Shown here one piece after another: positions 39,237 to 48,539 of a DNA stretch of 64,000 bases (the first letter of the stretch is position 1; every line of letters begins with the position of its first letter). The position numbers and the translations under genes are program-made. This stretch comes from Nemertoderma westbladi. Taxonomy: Eukaryota > Xenacoelomorpha > Nemertodermatida > Nemertodermatidae. The notes under the pieces were generated by a model. That model saw nothing but the letters and a program-made list of their open reading frames with translations. It ran no database searches and was not told where the DNA came from. The stretch spans positions 62,001 to 126,000 of the forward strand of contig JAUCBJ010001977.1 in the NCBI GenBank assembly GCA_032718475.1. The letters are read 5' to 3'.

Positions 39237-40420
39237 TAGGTAGGCTTTACTGTGTACTGATACTGCTTTACAGTAGGTAGGCTTTACTGTGTACTGATGT
39301 ACTGATACTGCTTTACAGTAGGTAGGCTTTACTGTGTACTGATACTGCCGTTGGTAGGCTTTACTGTGTACTGATACTGCTTTACAGTAGGTAGGCTTTA
39401 CTGTCTACTGATACTGCCGTTGGTAGGCTTTACTGTGTACTGATACTGCTTTACAGTAGGTAGGCCTTACTGTGTACCTATACTGCTGTTGGTAGGCTTT
39501 ACTGTGTACTGATACTGCTTTACAGTAGGTAGGCCTTACTGTGTACTGATACTGCTGTTGGTAGGCTTTACTGTGTACTGATACAGCTTTACATTAGGTA
39601 GGCTTTACTGTGTACTGATACTGCTGTTGGTAGGCTTTACTGTGTACTTATACTGCTGCAGGTAGGCTTTACTGTGTACTGATACTGCTTTACAGTAGGT
39701 AGGCTTTACTGTCTACTGATACTGCCGTTGGTAGGCTTTACTGTGTACTGATACTGCTTTACAGTAGGTAGGCCTTACTGTGTACCTATACTGCTGTTGG
39801 TAGGCTTTACTGTGTACTGATACTGCTTTACAGTAGGTAGGCCTTACTGTGTACTGATACTGCTGTTGGTAGGCTTTACTGTGTACTGATACTGCTTTGC
39901 AGTAGGTATGCTTTACTGTATACTGATACTGCTGTTGGTAGGCTTTACTGTATACTGATACTGCTGTTGGTAGGCTTTACTGTATACTGATACTGCTGCA
40001 GGACGGCTTTACTGTATACTGATACTGCTGTTGTTAGGCTTTACTGTGTACTGATACTCCTGCAGGACGGCTGTACTGTGTACTGATACTGCTGTTTGTA
40101 AGCTTTACTGTGTACTGATACTGCTGTTTGTAAGCTTTACTGTGTACTGATACTGCTGTTGGTAGGCTTTACTGTGTTCTGATACTGCTGTTTGTAAGTT
40201 TTACTGTGTACTGATACTGCTGTTGGTAGGCTTTACTGTGTTCTGATACTGCTTTACCATAGGTAGGCGTTACTGTGTGCTGTTACCATAGGAAGTGCTG
40301 AACGTAAGCTTTACTGTGTACCTGATCCTGCTGCAGGTAGGTTTTACTGTGTAATGATACTGCTGCACGTAAGATTTACTGAGTACTGATACTGCTGTGG
40401 GTAGGTTTTATTGTCTACCG
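39237..40420. repeat. 32/37-bp alternating minisatellite
   Basis: GGTAGGCTTTACTGTGTACT + GATACTGC is followed alternately by TTTACAGTA or (T/C)GTT, giving 37- and 32-bp units. It decays at the right (AAGCTTTACTGTG, GGTTTTACTGTG). No similarity to the nearby exon-c donor is evident. Confidence 0.93.
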
Positions 40421-40457
40421 ATAATGATGTGATATATTAGGGACACTACCGATAATA

Positions 40458-40591
40458 CTTTCGCCGTGAGGACCAGCCAGTGTCCAACATTGTGCTTAGG
40501 CGTCGTCATGAAGAGTATAAGCTTGGTGGACAGCCCATGACTTTTTAAAACGCCTCTTAAAGGACAGTGTCCTTGAAGATGCACATAATCT
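40458..40591 (+). pseudogene. Degraded relic of the LINE family at 33397-34515
   Basis: CTTTCGCCGTGAGGACCAGC (40458 onward) and GGACAGCCCATGACTTT (near 40529-40545) match the 3' coding part of the 33397-34515 element almost base for base. Frameshifts and substitutions break the frame (ACTTTTTAAAACGCC for ACTTTCTTGAGACGC). It ends about 40 bases from the donor of the 40631-40867 exon. Confidence 0.85.
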
Positions 40592-40630
40592 AATCTATTT
40601 ACAAGTGATCTAAATAGGGTAACAACTTAC

Positions 40631-40867
40631 CTTTGTTTTAAGTTCCGGATGTATGAGTACATATCCATTCTTGCTGAACATGTAGGTGTACCCATTAGCT
40701 CCGAGCTTACCGAAGTCGAAGTTATTGGTAAACGTAGGTCCCAATGGGATATCGATAGACATAACACCCTTGAGTGGTGGTTCGTTGGGTTGGCTAGCCA
40801 CCCCAGCGGCCTCGTTCTTCATACGGCGGTAGACTGGTTTAGATACAGTTGTAACCAGTCCCAGACC
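40631..40867 (-). CDS. Alpha2-delta-like gene, exon c (Cache domain)
   Basis: This 237-nt (79-codon) minus-strand exon has acceptor CTACACCACAG|GGTCTGG and donor ACAAAG|GTAAGT, phase 0 on both sides. It reads GLGLVTTVSKPVYRRM, then LKGVMSIDIPLGPTF, then KLGANGYTYMFSKNGYVLIH and ends PELKTK. The run L-G-V-x-G-x-D-(V/I)-P, then LGxNGYxFxxxxNGYxLxHPxL is diagnostic of the extracellular Cache domain of calcium channel alpha2-delta subunits. ELGLVxTxxxPV just before it is also conserved. This is the best-supported exon of the gene. Its acceptor and first 17 coding bases are the template of the 47-bp satellite that fills the preceding intron. Two shadow frames on the plus strand are ignored. Confidence 0.93.
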
Positions 40868-43273
40868 CTGTGGTGTAGCAAGGTAAAAGATGCATCAGTA
40901 ACCAGTCCCAGACCCTGTGGTGTAGCAAGGTAAGGATACATCGGTAACTAGTCCCAGATCCAGTGGTGTAACAAGCTAAACGATACATCGGTAACCAGTA
41001 CCAGACACTGTGGTGTATAGCAAGGTAAAAGATACATCGGTAACCAGTACCAGACACTGTGGTGTATAGCAAGGTAAAAGATACATCGGTAACCAGTCCC
41101 AGACCCTGTAGTGTAGCAAGGTAAAAGATACATCGGTAACCAGTCCCAGACCCTGCGGTGTAGCAAGGTAAAAGATACATCGGTAACTAGTCTCAGACCC
41201 AGTGGTGTAGCAAGCTAAACGATACATCGGTAACCAGTACCAGACCCTGTGGTGTAGCAAGGTAAAAGATACATCGGTAACCTGTCCCAGACCCTGCGGT
41301 GTACCAAGGTAAAAGATACATCGGTAACCAGTACCAGACCCTATGGTGTAGCAAGGTAAAAGATACATCGGTAACCAGTACCAGACCCTGTGGTGTAGCA
41401 AGGTAAAATATACATCGGTAACCAGTCCCAGACCCTGTGGAGTAGCATGGTAAAAGATACATCGGTAACCAGTACCAGACCCTGTGGTGTAGCAAGGTAA
41501 AAGATACATCGGTAACCAGTACCAGACCCTGTGGTATACCAAGGTAAAAGATACATCGGTAACCAGACCCAGATCCTGTGGTGTAGCAAGGTATAATATA
41601 CATCGGTAACCAGCCCCAGACCCTGTGGTGTAGCAAGGTAAAAGATACATCGGTAACCAGTCCCCACACAGTGGTGTATGTAGTAAGGTAAAAGATACAT
41701 CAGTAACCAGTCCCATACACAGTGGTGTAGCAAGGTGAAGGATACATCGGTAACCAGTCACAGACACAGTGGTGTAGCAAGGTAAGGATACATCGGTAAC
41801 CAGAAAAGATACATCGGTAACCAGGACCATACCCTGTGGTGTAGCAAGGTAAAAGATACATCGGTAACCAGTCCCAGATACAGTGGTATAGCAAGGTAAG
41901 GATACATTGGTAACCAGAAAAGATACATCGGTAACCAGTCACAGACACAGTGGTGTAGCAAGGAAAGGATACATCGGTAACCAGTTCCAGACCCTGTGGT
42001 GTAGCAAGGTAAGGATACATCGGTAACCAGAAAAGATACATCGGTAGCCAGTCCCAGATACAGTGGTGTAGCAAGGTAAGGATACATCGGTAACCAGAAA
42101 AGATACATCAGTAAGCAGTCACAGACACAGTGGTGTAGCAAGGTAAAAGATACATCGGTAACCAGTACCAGACCCTGTGGTGTACCGAGATAAAAGATAC
42201 ATCGGTAACCAGTCTCAGACCCTGTGGTGTAGCAAGGTAAAAGATACATCGGGAACCAGTCCCAGACCCTGCGGTGTACCAAGGTAAAAGATACATCGGT
42301 AACCAGTACCAGACCCTATGGTGTAGCAAGGTAAAAGATACATCGGTAACCAGTCCCAGATCCTGTGGTGTAGCAAGGTAAAAGATACATCGGTAACCAG
42401 TACCAGACCCTATGGTGTAGCAAGGTAAAAGATACATCGGTAACCAGTCCCAGATCCTGTGGTGTAGCAAGGTAAAAGATACATCGGTAACCAGTCCCAG
42501 ATCCTGTGATGTAGCAAGGTAAAAGATACATCGGTAACCAGTACCAGACCGTGTGGTGTAGCAAGGTAAGGATACATCGGTAACCAGTCCCAGATCCTGT
42601 GATGTAGCAAGGTAAAAGATACATCGGTAACCAGTACCAGACCGTGTGGTGTAGCAAGGTAAGGATACATCGGTAACCAGAAAAGATACATCGGTAACCA
42701 GTCCCAGATACAGTGGTGTAGCAAGGTAAGGATACATCGGTAACCAGTACCAGACCCTGTGGTGTACCGAGATAAAAGATACATCGGTAACCAGTCCCAG
42801 ATCCTGTGGTGTAGCAAGGTAAAAGATACATCGGTAACCAGTACCAGACCCTGTGGTGTACCGAGATAAAAGATACATCGGTAACCAGTCTCAGACCCTG
42901 TGGTGTAGCAAGGTAAAAGATACATCGGGAACCAGTCCCAGACCCTGCGGTGTACCAAGGTAAAAGATACATCGGTAACCAGTACCAGACCCTGTGGTGT
43001 ACCGAGATAAAAGATACATCGGTAACCAGTCTCAGACCCTGTGGTGTAGCAAGGTAAAAGATACATCGGGAACCAGTCCCAGACCCTGCGGTGTACCAAG
43101 GTAAAAGATACATCGGTAACCAGTACCAGACCCTATGGTGTAGCAAGGTAAAAGATAGATCGGTAACCAGTCCCAGATCCTGTGGTGTAGCAAGGTAAAA
43201 GATACATCGGTAACCAGTACCAGACCCTGTGGTGTACCGAGATAAAAGATACATCGGGAACCAGTCTCAGACG
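40868..43273. repeat. 47-bp minisatellite copied from the exon-c 3' splice site
   Basis: About 51 units of 47 bp (some 45 bp). Minus strand: TTTTACCTTGCTACACCACAG, then GGTCTGGGACTGGTTAC, then CGATGTATC. The first 38 bases are identical to the real intron end plus the first 17 bases of exon c, and TGTATCT a few bases later also matches the exon. The real junction at 40867/40868 is the last unit. The consensus has no stop in any minus-strand frame. Since 47 is not a multiple of three, the frame cycles through a 141-bp (47-codon) super-period, producing overlapping open frames of up to 312 codons. A GLGLVTDVSF peptide in these frames echoes exon c's GLGLVTTVSK. Confidence 0.96.
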
Positions 43274-43345
43274 CACACGATATTTTTCAGCAATACAATT
43301 GTACGTTTTATGCAATATATTTCACAGCGACAACTTTTTACTCAC
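43274..43345 (-). other. Intron 5' end after exon b
   Basis: Seventy-two bases between the exon-b donor and the first 47-bp unit. This is the only non-satellite part of that intron. Confidence 0.8.
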
Positions 43346-43432
43346 CATTAAGTCGACATAAACGTCGGAGAAATGGATATCCGAGTAAGTTCCGGGCGGT
43401 GGGGGATTCAAAGCCGCAGGACGACTTAGAAC
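43346..43432 (-). CDS. Alpha2-delta-like gene, exon b
   Basis: This 87-nt (29-codon) minus-strand exon has acceptor TTAATATTTTAG|GTTCTAA and donor TTAATG|GTGAGT, phase 0 on both sides. It reads VLSRPAALNPPPPGTYSDIH, then FSDVYVDLM. Alpha2-delta proteins have a VLSRPM motif immediately after the VWA domain and a W/S-x-VY(V/M)D strand shortly before the ELGLV run, and the order here is the same. It joins DYYK from exon a to GLGLV of exon c without frame change. The proline-rich PPPP insert is not a family feature I recognise. Its acceptor is the parent of the 63-bp satellite to its right. Confidence 0.88.
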
Positions 43433-45066
43433 CTAAAATATTAACAGATTATATTGACTTACAGAGAAAGGAATCACTTTACAGGTAATTAGAACCTACA
43501 ATATTAACCGATTATATTGACTTACAGAGAAAGGAATCACTTTACATGTAATTAGAACCTAAAATATTAACCGATTATATTGACTTACAGAGAAAGGAAT
43601 CACTTTACATGTAATTAGAACCTAAAATATTAACAGATTACATTGACTTACAGAGAAAGGAATCACTTTACAGGTAATTAGAACCTAAAATATTAACCGA
43701 TTATATTGACTTACAGAGAAAGGAATCACTTTACAGGTAATTAGAACCTAAAATATTAACCGATTATATTGACTTACAGAGAAAGGAATCACTTTACAGG
43801 TAATTAGAACCTAAAATATTAACCGATTATATTGACTTACAGAGAAAGGAATCACTTTACAGGTAATTAGAACCTAAAATATTAACCGATTATATTGACT
43901 TACATAGAAAGGAATCACTTTACAGGTAATTAGAACCTAAAATATTAACCGATTATATTGACTTACAGAGAAAGGAATCACTTTACAGGTAATTAGAACC
44001 TAAAATATTAACAGATTATATTGACTTACAGAGAAAGGAATCACTTTACAAGTAATTAGAACCTAAAATATTAACCGATTATATTGACTTACAGAGAAAG
44101 GAATCACTTTACAGGTAATTAGAACCTAAAATATTAACCGATTATATTGACTTACAGAGAAAGGAATCACTTTACAGGTAATTAGAACCTAAAATATTAA
44201 CCGATTATATTGACTTACAGAGAAAGGAATCACTTTACAGGTAATTAGAACCTAAAATATTAACCGATTATATTGACTTACAGAGAAAGGAATCACTTTA
44301 CAGGTAATTAGAACCTAAAATATTAACCGATTATATTGACTTACAGAGAAAGGAATCACTTTACAAGTAATTAGAACCTAAAATATTAACCGATTATATT
44401 GACTTACAGAGAAAGGAATCACTCTACAGGTAATTAGAACCTAAAATATTAACCGATTATATTGACTTACAGAGAAAGGAATCACTTTACAGGTAATTAG
44501 AACCTAAAATATTAACAGATTATATTGACTTACAGAGAAAGGAATCACTCTACAGGTAATTAGAACCTAAAATATTAACCGATTATATTGACTTACAGAG
44601 AAAGGAATCACTTTACAGGTAATTAGAACCTAAAATATTAACCGATTATATTGACTTACAGAGAAAGGAATCACTTTACAAGTAATTAGAACCTAAAATA
44701 TTAACCGATTATATTGACTTACAGAGAAAGGAATCACTCTACAGGTAATTAGAACCTAAAATATTAACCGATTATATTGACTTACAGAGAAAGGAATCAC
44801 TTTACAGGTAATTAGAACCTAAAATATTAACCGATTATATTGACTTACAGAGAAAACAGGTAATTAGAACCTAAAATATTAACCGATTATATTGACTTAC
44901 AGAGAAAGGAATCACTTTACAGGTAATTATAACCTAAAATATTAACCGATTATATTGACTTACAGAGAAAGGAATCACTTTACAGGTAATTATAACCTAA
45001 AATATTAACCGATTATATTGACTTACAGAGAAAGGAATCACTTTACAGGTAATTAGAACCTAAAAT
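43433..45066. repeat. 63-bp minisatellite copied from the exon-b 3' splice site
   Basis: About 26 units of 63 bp. Minus strand: TTTCTCT-GTAAGTC, AATATAATCGG, TTAATATTTTAG|GTTCTAA, then ATTACCTGTAAAG. The real acceptor of exon b has the same sequence from the CTTTCTCTGTAAGTC stretch through the AG and the first seven exon bases, GTTCTAA; only then does it diverge. The copy nearest the exon (ending at 43433) is therefore the functional one. Every unit contains a donor-like GTAAGT and, 30 bases later, the acceptor-like TTTTAG. A LINE at 45067-45891 sits in the last unit. Confidence 0.96.
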
Positions 45067-45879
45067 CTGGGATTCACACTTCAAGAACGCAGAAGTAGTA
45101 GATATCCGGCAACTACAGTCACAGACACCGACTTTGCGGATGACATCGCCCTGCTCTCTAATACGCTAGCAGATGCACAGCTTCTACTAAATAAAGTGGA
45201 GAGGGCTGCTAAGGAGGTTGGATTGCATATAAATGCTACCAAGACCGAATTCATGACCTTTAATGTTGATGGAAACTTGATAACCATTGATAATAATCAA
45301 CTAAGGAAGGTCGATAACTTCCAGTACCTTGGATCATGGATAGAGAGTAGCAAAAAGGACATAGAAGTTAGGAAAGCAAAGGCTTGGGTAGCTCTATCAA
45401 AAATGGATACCATCTGGAAATCAGATCTCTCCAGGCACCTGAAGACTAAGTTCTTTCGAGCCACAGTGGAAAGTGTATTTTTATACGGGGGTGAGACCTG
45501 GACACCTACTAAAGCACTTGAACAACGAATTGATGGTTGCTACACAAGACTACTAAGGGCAGCAGCCCTAAACATCAGCTGGAGACAACACATGACAAAC
45601 GCCGAGCTTTATGGTACAATACCACCTGTATCAACCACCCTCCGTGAACGCAGATTAAGATTCAGTGGGCACTGCTGGCGAAGTAAAGACGAGGTCATAC
45701 CAGATCTACTTCTCTGGCAACCAACTCATGGAAAGCGTAGTCGTGGACGACCGGCCATAACATATATAGATCAACTTGAAAGGGATACTGAACTTGGGAG
45801 AAACGAAATTGCGACAACTATGGAGAATCGGGAAGCCTGGAAGGATCTCATTTCCACTGTCCGAGTTCGCTCGACCTAG
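45067..45879 (+). pseudogene. Truncated LINE reverse transcriptase whose stop codon is the first TAG of its tail
   Basis: The open frame of 270 codons starts at the truncation (LGFTLQERRSSRYPATT) and reaches TDTDFADDIALLS, the catalytic FADD motif, within 40 codons. It continues with FQYLGSWIESSKKD, LYGGETWTPT and RLLRAAALNISWRQ, and ends with FSGHCWRSKDEV, RSRGRPAITYIDQL and RVRST. It is homologous to the element at 33397-34515 but clearly a different family. The coding sequence runs straight into the 3' tail: TCG-ACC-TAG, where TAG is both stop and first tail unit, so there is no 3' untranslated region. The first ATG (45196) is internal. It is intact over the part present. Confidence 0.9.
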
Positions 45880-45891
45880 TAGTAGTAGTAG
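45067..45891 (+). mobile_element. 5'-truncated non-LTR retrotransposon with (TAG)n tail, in the 63-bp satellite
   Basis: AGAACCTAAAAT at 45055-45066 recurs at 45890-45901, overlapping the last TAG, so the target-site duplication is 10-12 bp. The tail is five TAG units (45877-45891). The 5' end is truncated inside the reverse transcriptase domain. The element lies in opposite orientation to the host gene. Confidence 0.92.
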
Positions 45892-45962
45892 AACCTAAAA
45901 TATTAACCGATTATATTGAGGTATATAAAGGAATCACTCCCCCCCCCCCCCCCCCCCCCCTT
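45892..45962. repeat. Last 63-bp unit and a poly-C tract
   Basis: A partial 63-bp unit, altered at TTATATTGAGGTATATAAAGG, runs into 22 consecutive C (45939-45960). This marks the right end of the satellite. Confidence 0.9.
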
Positions 45963-46288
45963 CCCACGAATAAAATTCATAATTTATATGATGTGGAGTG
46001 TCTATTTTTATCCGGAAGAGGTCATACAAAGTCAGTGGTAAAAAATTCAGAAAAACATTTACGTAGAAATCGCCCAAATCACGCCCACCTTAATAAATTC
46101 ACCCAACCGCACCTTTCACTGACTGTTACCTATTACTGTTACTGTTACTATGGTTACCTATTACTGGCCCGGGGAACTCTAGTTTTAAATGTTTTCTGAA
46201 ATGTTTACCTTATAATACTTCTGGATATTTTGTTTAAACAGCTGTGGGTCAGTAGCTGTAGGTCAGTTTAAACAGCTCTAACGCGGTG
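45963..46288. other. Unique intron sequence
   Basis: Short open frames only. CAGTAGCTGTAGGTCAG near 46250 is a degraded prelude to the 52-bp repeat. Confidence 0.5.
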
Positions 46289-46443
46289 TGGTGTGGGTCA
46301 GTAGCACTGTTATATTGTGTTCAGCCAACGTTGGGGAGTGTGGTGTGGGTCAGTAGCACTGTTATATTGTGTTCAGCCAACGTTGGGGAGTGTGGTGTGG
46401 GTCAGTAGCACTGTTATATTGTGTTCAGCCAACGTTGGGGAGA
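46289..46443. repeat. 52-bp tandem repeat, three copies
   Basis: GTGTGGTGTGGGTCAGTAGC, then ACTGTTATATTGTGTTCAGC and CAACGTTGGGGA, is repeated three times almost without change. Confidence 0.9.
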
Positions 46444-48539
46444 CCAAAGAAGAACACAAATTAAAATTTGAAAGTTTTCGTCTCCCTCTAGCGGCGGGGG
46501 CGGAATTAAATATTTCACTAAAAACATTTAATATTTATCTAAATATTTTGATACCACTTTTTTGGACTTTTTTGGCATATTCGAATCTACAAAAACACTC
46601 TACTGCCGATTTTTTAAATTTTCAGATTTTTAATTAGAATAATTTTAATTTATTAAAATTCACAATAATGTTTGAACAAAATTTTTGATAAAATGTGCTG
46701 GAGGGTTTCTCAAGATCTTCAAAAAACATTTAAACGAGCCATAAATTATCGGATTTGTGTGAAAAATGGCGGAGTAGTATTTTGAAAAATTAAAAAAAAA
46801 ACGAAAAATGAAATTGTGAGATAATTTGCTTTAAGTCTTAATAACAACTAATATATCTTCTGTCTGGTCTGTTAAATTTTCCAGAAATTTCAAATTTTTT
46901 GAAAAGTTTTTTTTCTATTTCATCTATAGCAGATTTTTATCAAGATTCCAAATATGAAAACCGTTTAGCAAGATCTGTCTTACTTCTCGAGATATGGCTG
47001 TCTGTCCGTTTTACTGTCGGTCTGTCCGTTAGTACAGTATGTCTCCAAAACAATAGAAAACATACTGTTTAAAAATTTTCCTATATGGGTTTTGTTGCTG
47101 CTGAGGTGGCCCTTGCGCTTTTAGTATACTTACTTTGCTTAATTTAGATTTAAAACGTACATTTTATTTTTTGTTAATTAATTTACAAAACTGATTTATT
47201 CACTAACATTTATGTGAAAGATTATCCTTTTCTATTTTATTGAGGCGCCCCCTAACGTCGCTATAGCCATATTTGTTCCGTTGTTGTAAAATGCCTCCTT
47301 ATGCCTCATGGTGATGCTATTGGCTGCTCCAATCCGGCTTAACTCGTGACTAGACCTGTACCAGATTATATTCATTTACACCCCCGTCGGTTTTAATTGA
47401 CCGGAAATTTTTACAATATCTAAATATCTAATATTCTAATCTAATATTCATTTAATATTCCATTTAAAATCAATTTATCATTCGTAATTGTTAAATTTAT
47501 GATACCTAAATATTCACTTATGATATAAATCTAATTGTTCACTTTATATAGTTATTTGCTGAAGTTAGTATTAATATAATATCGCGGATAAGAAAATACA
47601 CTTTATTTGACACCCAAACCAGGTAGGTCTCTATAATTGAACATTGTTGAGAATTTGGACAATCGTGTTAGATTTGTGTGTGCCGGCTTACATCCTAATC
47701 CATCAAATAATTACCGTATGCCGATATTTCCAATTAATAACACGAGTGAAAGCTTTAATATCGATAGTATCATGATTGAGCATTTTCACAGATTGAATAT
47801 TATAAGGTAAAAATACGATTACTCTAAAGGGAAACACATTTCCAGTCTATAAGCCCTTACGTGAATAATTAGACATTATTTTACTTAATTATTGTGCCGC
47901 CTCATTCTCGCGGGACTGTTTACTCTAGTGAATATAAATGATAATTTGTCGTCAGGAAACAAACAGATTAGTGAGCGAATCAGGGCGCCACCGGGACAGA
48001 GGGGATATAAAGGACATTACAATTGTGGATACAACCATTTTTGATCAAATGCGCTAACAGGTTTTCTTGGTCCGTGACTTCCTTTCTGATGTCAGTATAC
48101 AAATTTGGTCTCGTCTTTTCTGTCTGTATGCCTGTCCGTCAAAATATAACCGCAAGCCTGACAGCCAAACAGGAAGTCATCAAATGTTGAAACTGATACT
48201 CGAAATGAATTTTGCGACCAGGAAAATCGAAAATCCCTCGATAACTAAACTTTTAGCATGGTTTTGTGGTTTCGTGTAGCTATGGCCCTAATATTGACAG
48301 ACATTCATACATATTAACAGACAATTTTTGCGCGGGAAGGTTCAAACTTTATTGTTAAATCACTACTCCTCCGCCATTTTTCAACCAATCTGTAAGTATT
48401 TGGTATCAAATGAAAGCTACTGTACTACGTGTCCGCAATATTAAAATTCGAGGTATTTTTATATTTGTAATTGTTCATCGGTTATAACAGTTTTTACGAA
48501 CAAAAGTAATGGTGACATATAAAAATAAATTATATTTAT
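46444..48539. other. AT-rich intron sequence
   Basis: Two kilobases without a recognisable exon. GTCTGTCCGTTTTACTGTCGGTCTGTCCGTT near 46990-47030 resembles the GACAGACGG tract in the 1.93-kb blocks and may be an end of a dispersed element. A minor open frame at 48067 has no domain. Confidence 0.5.
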
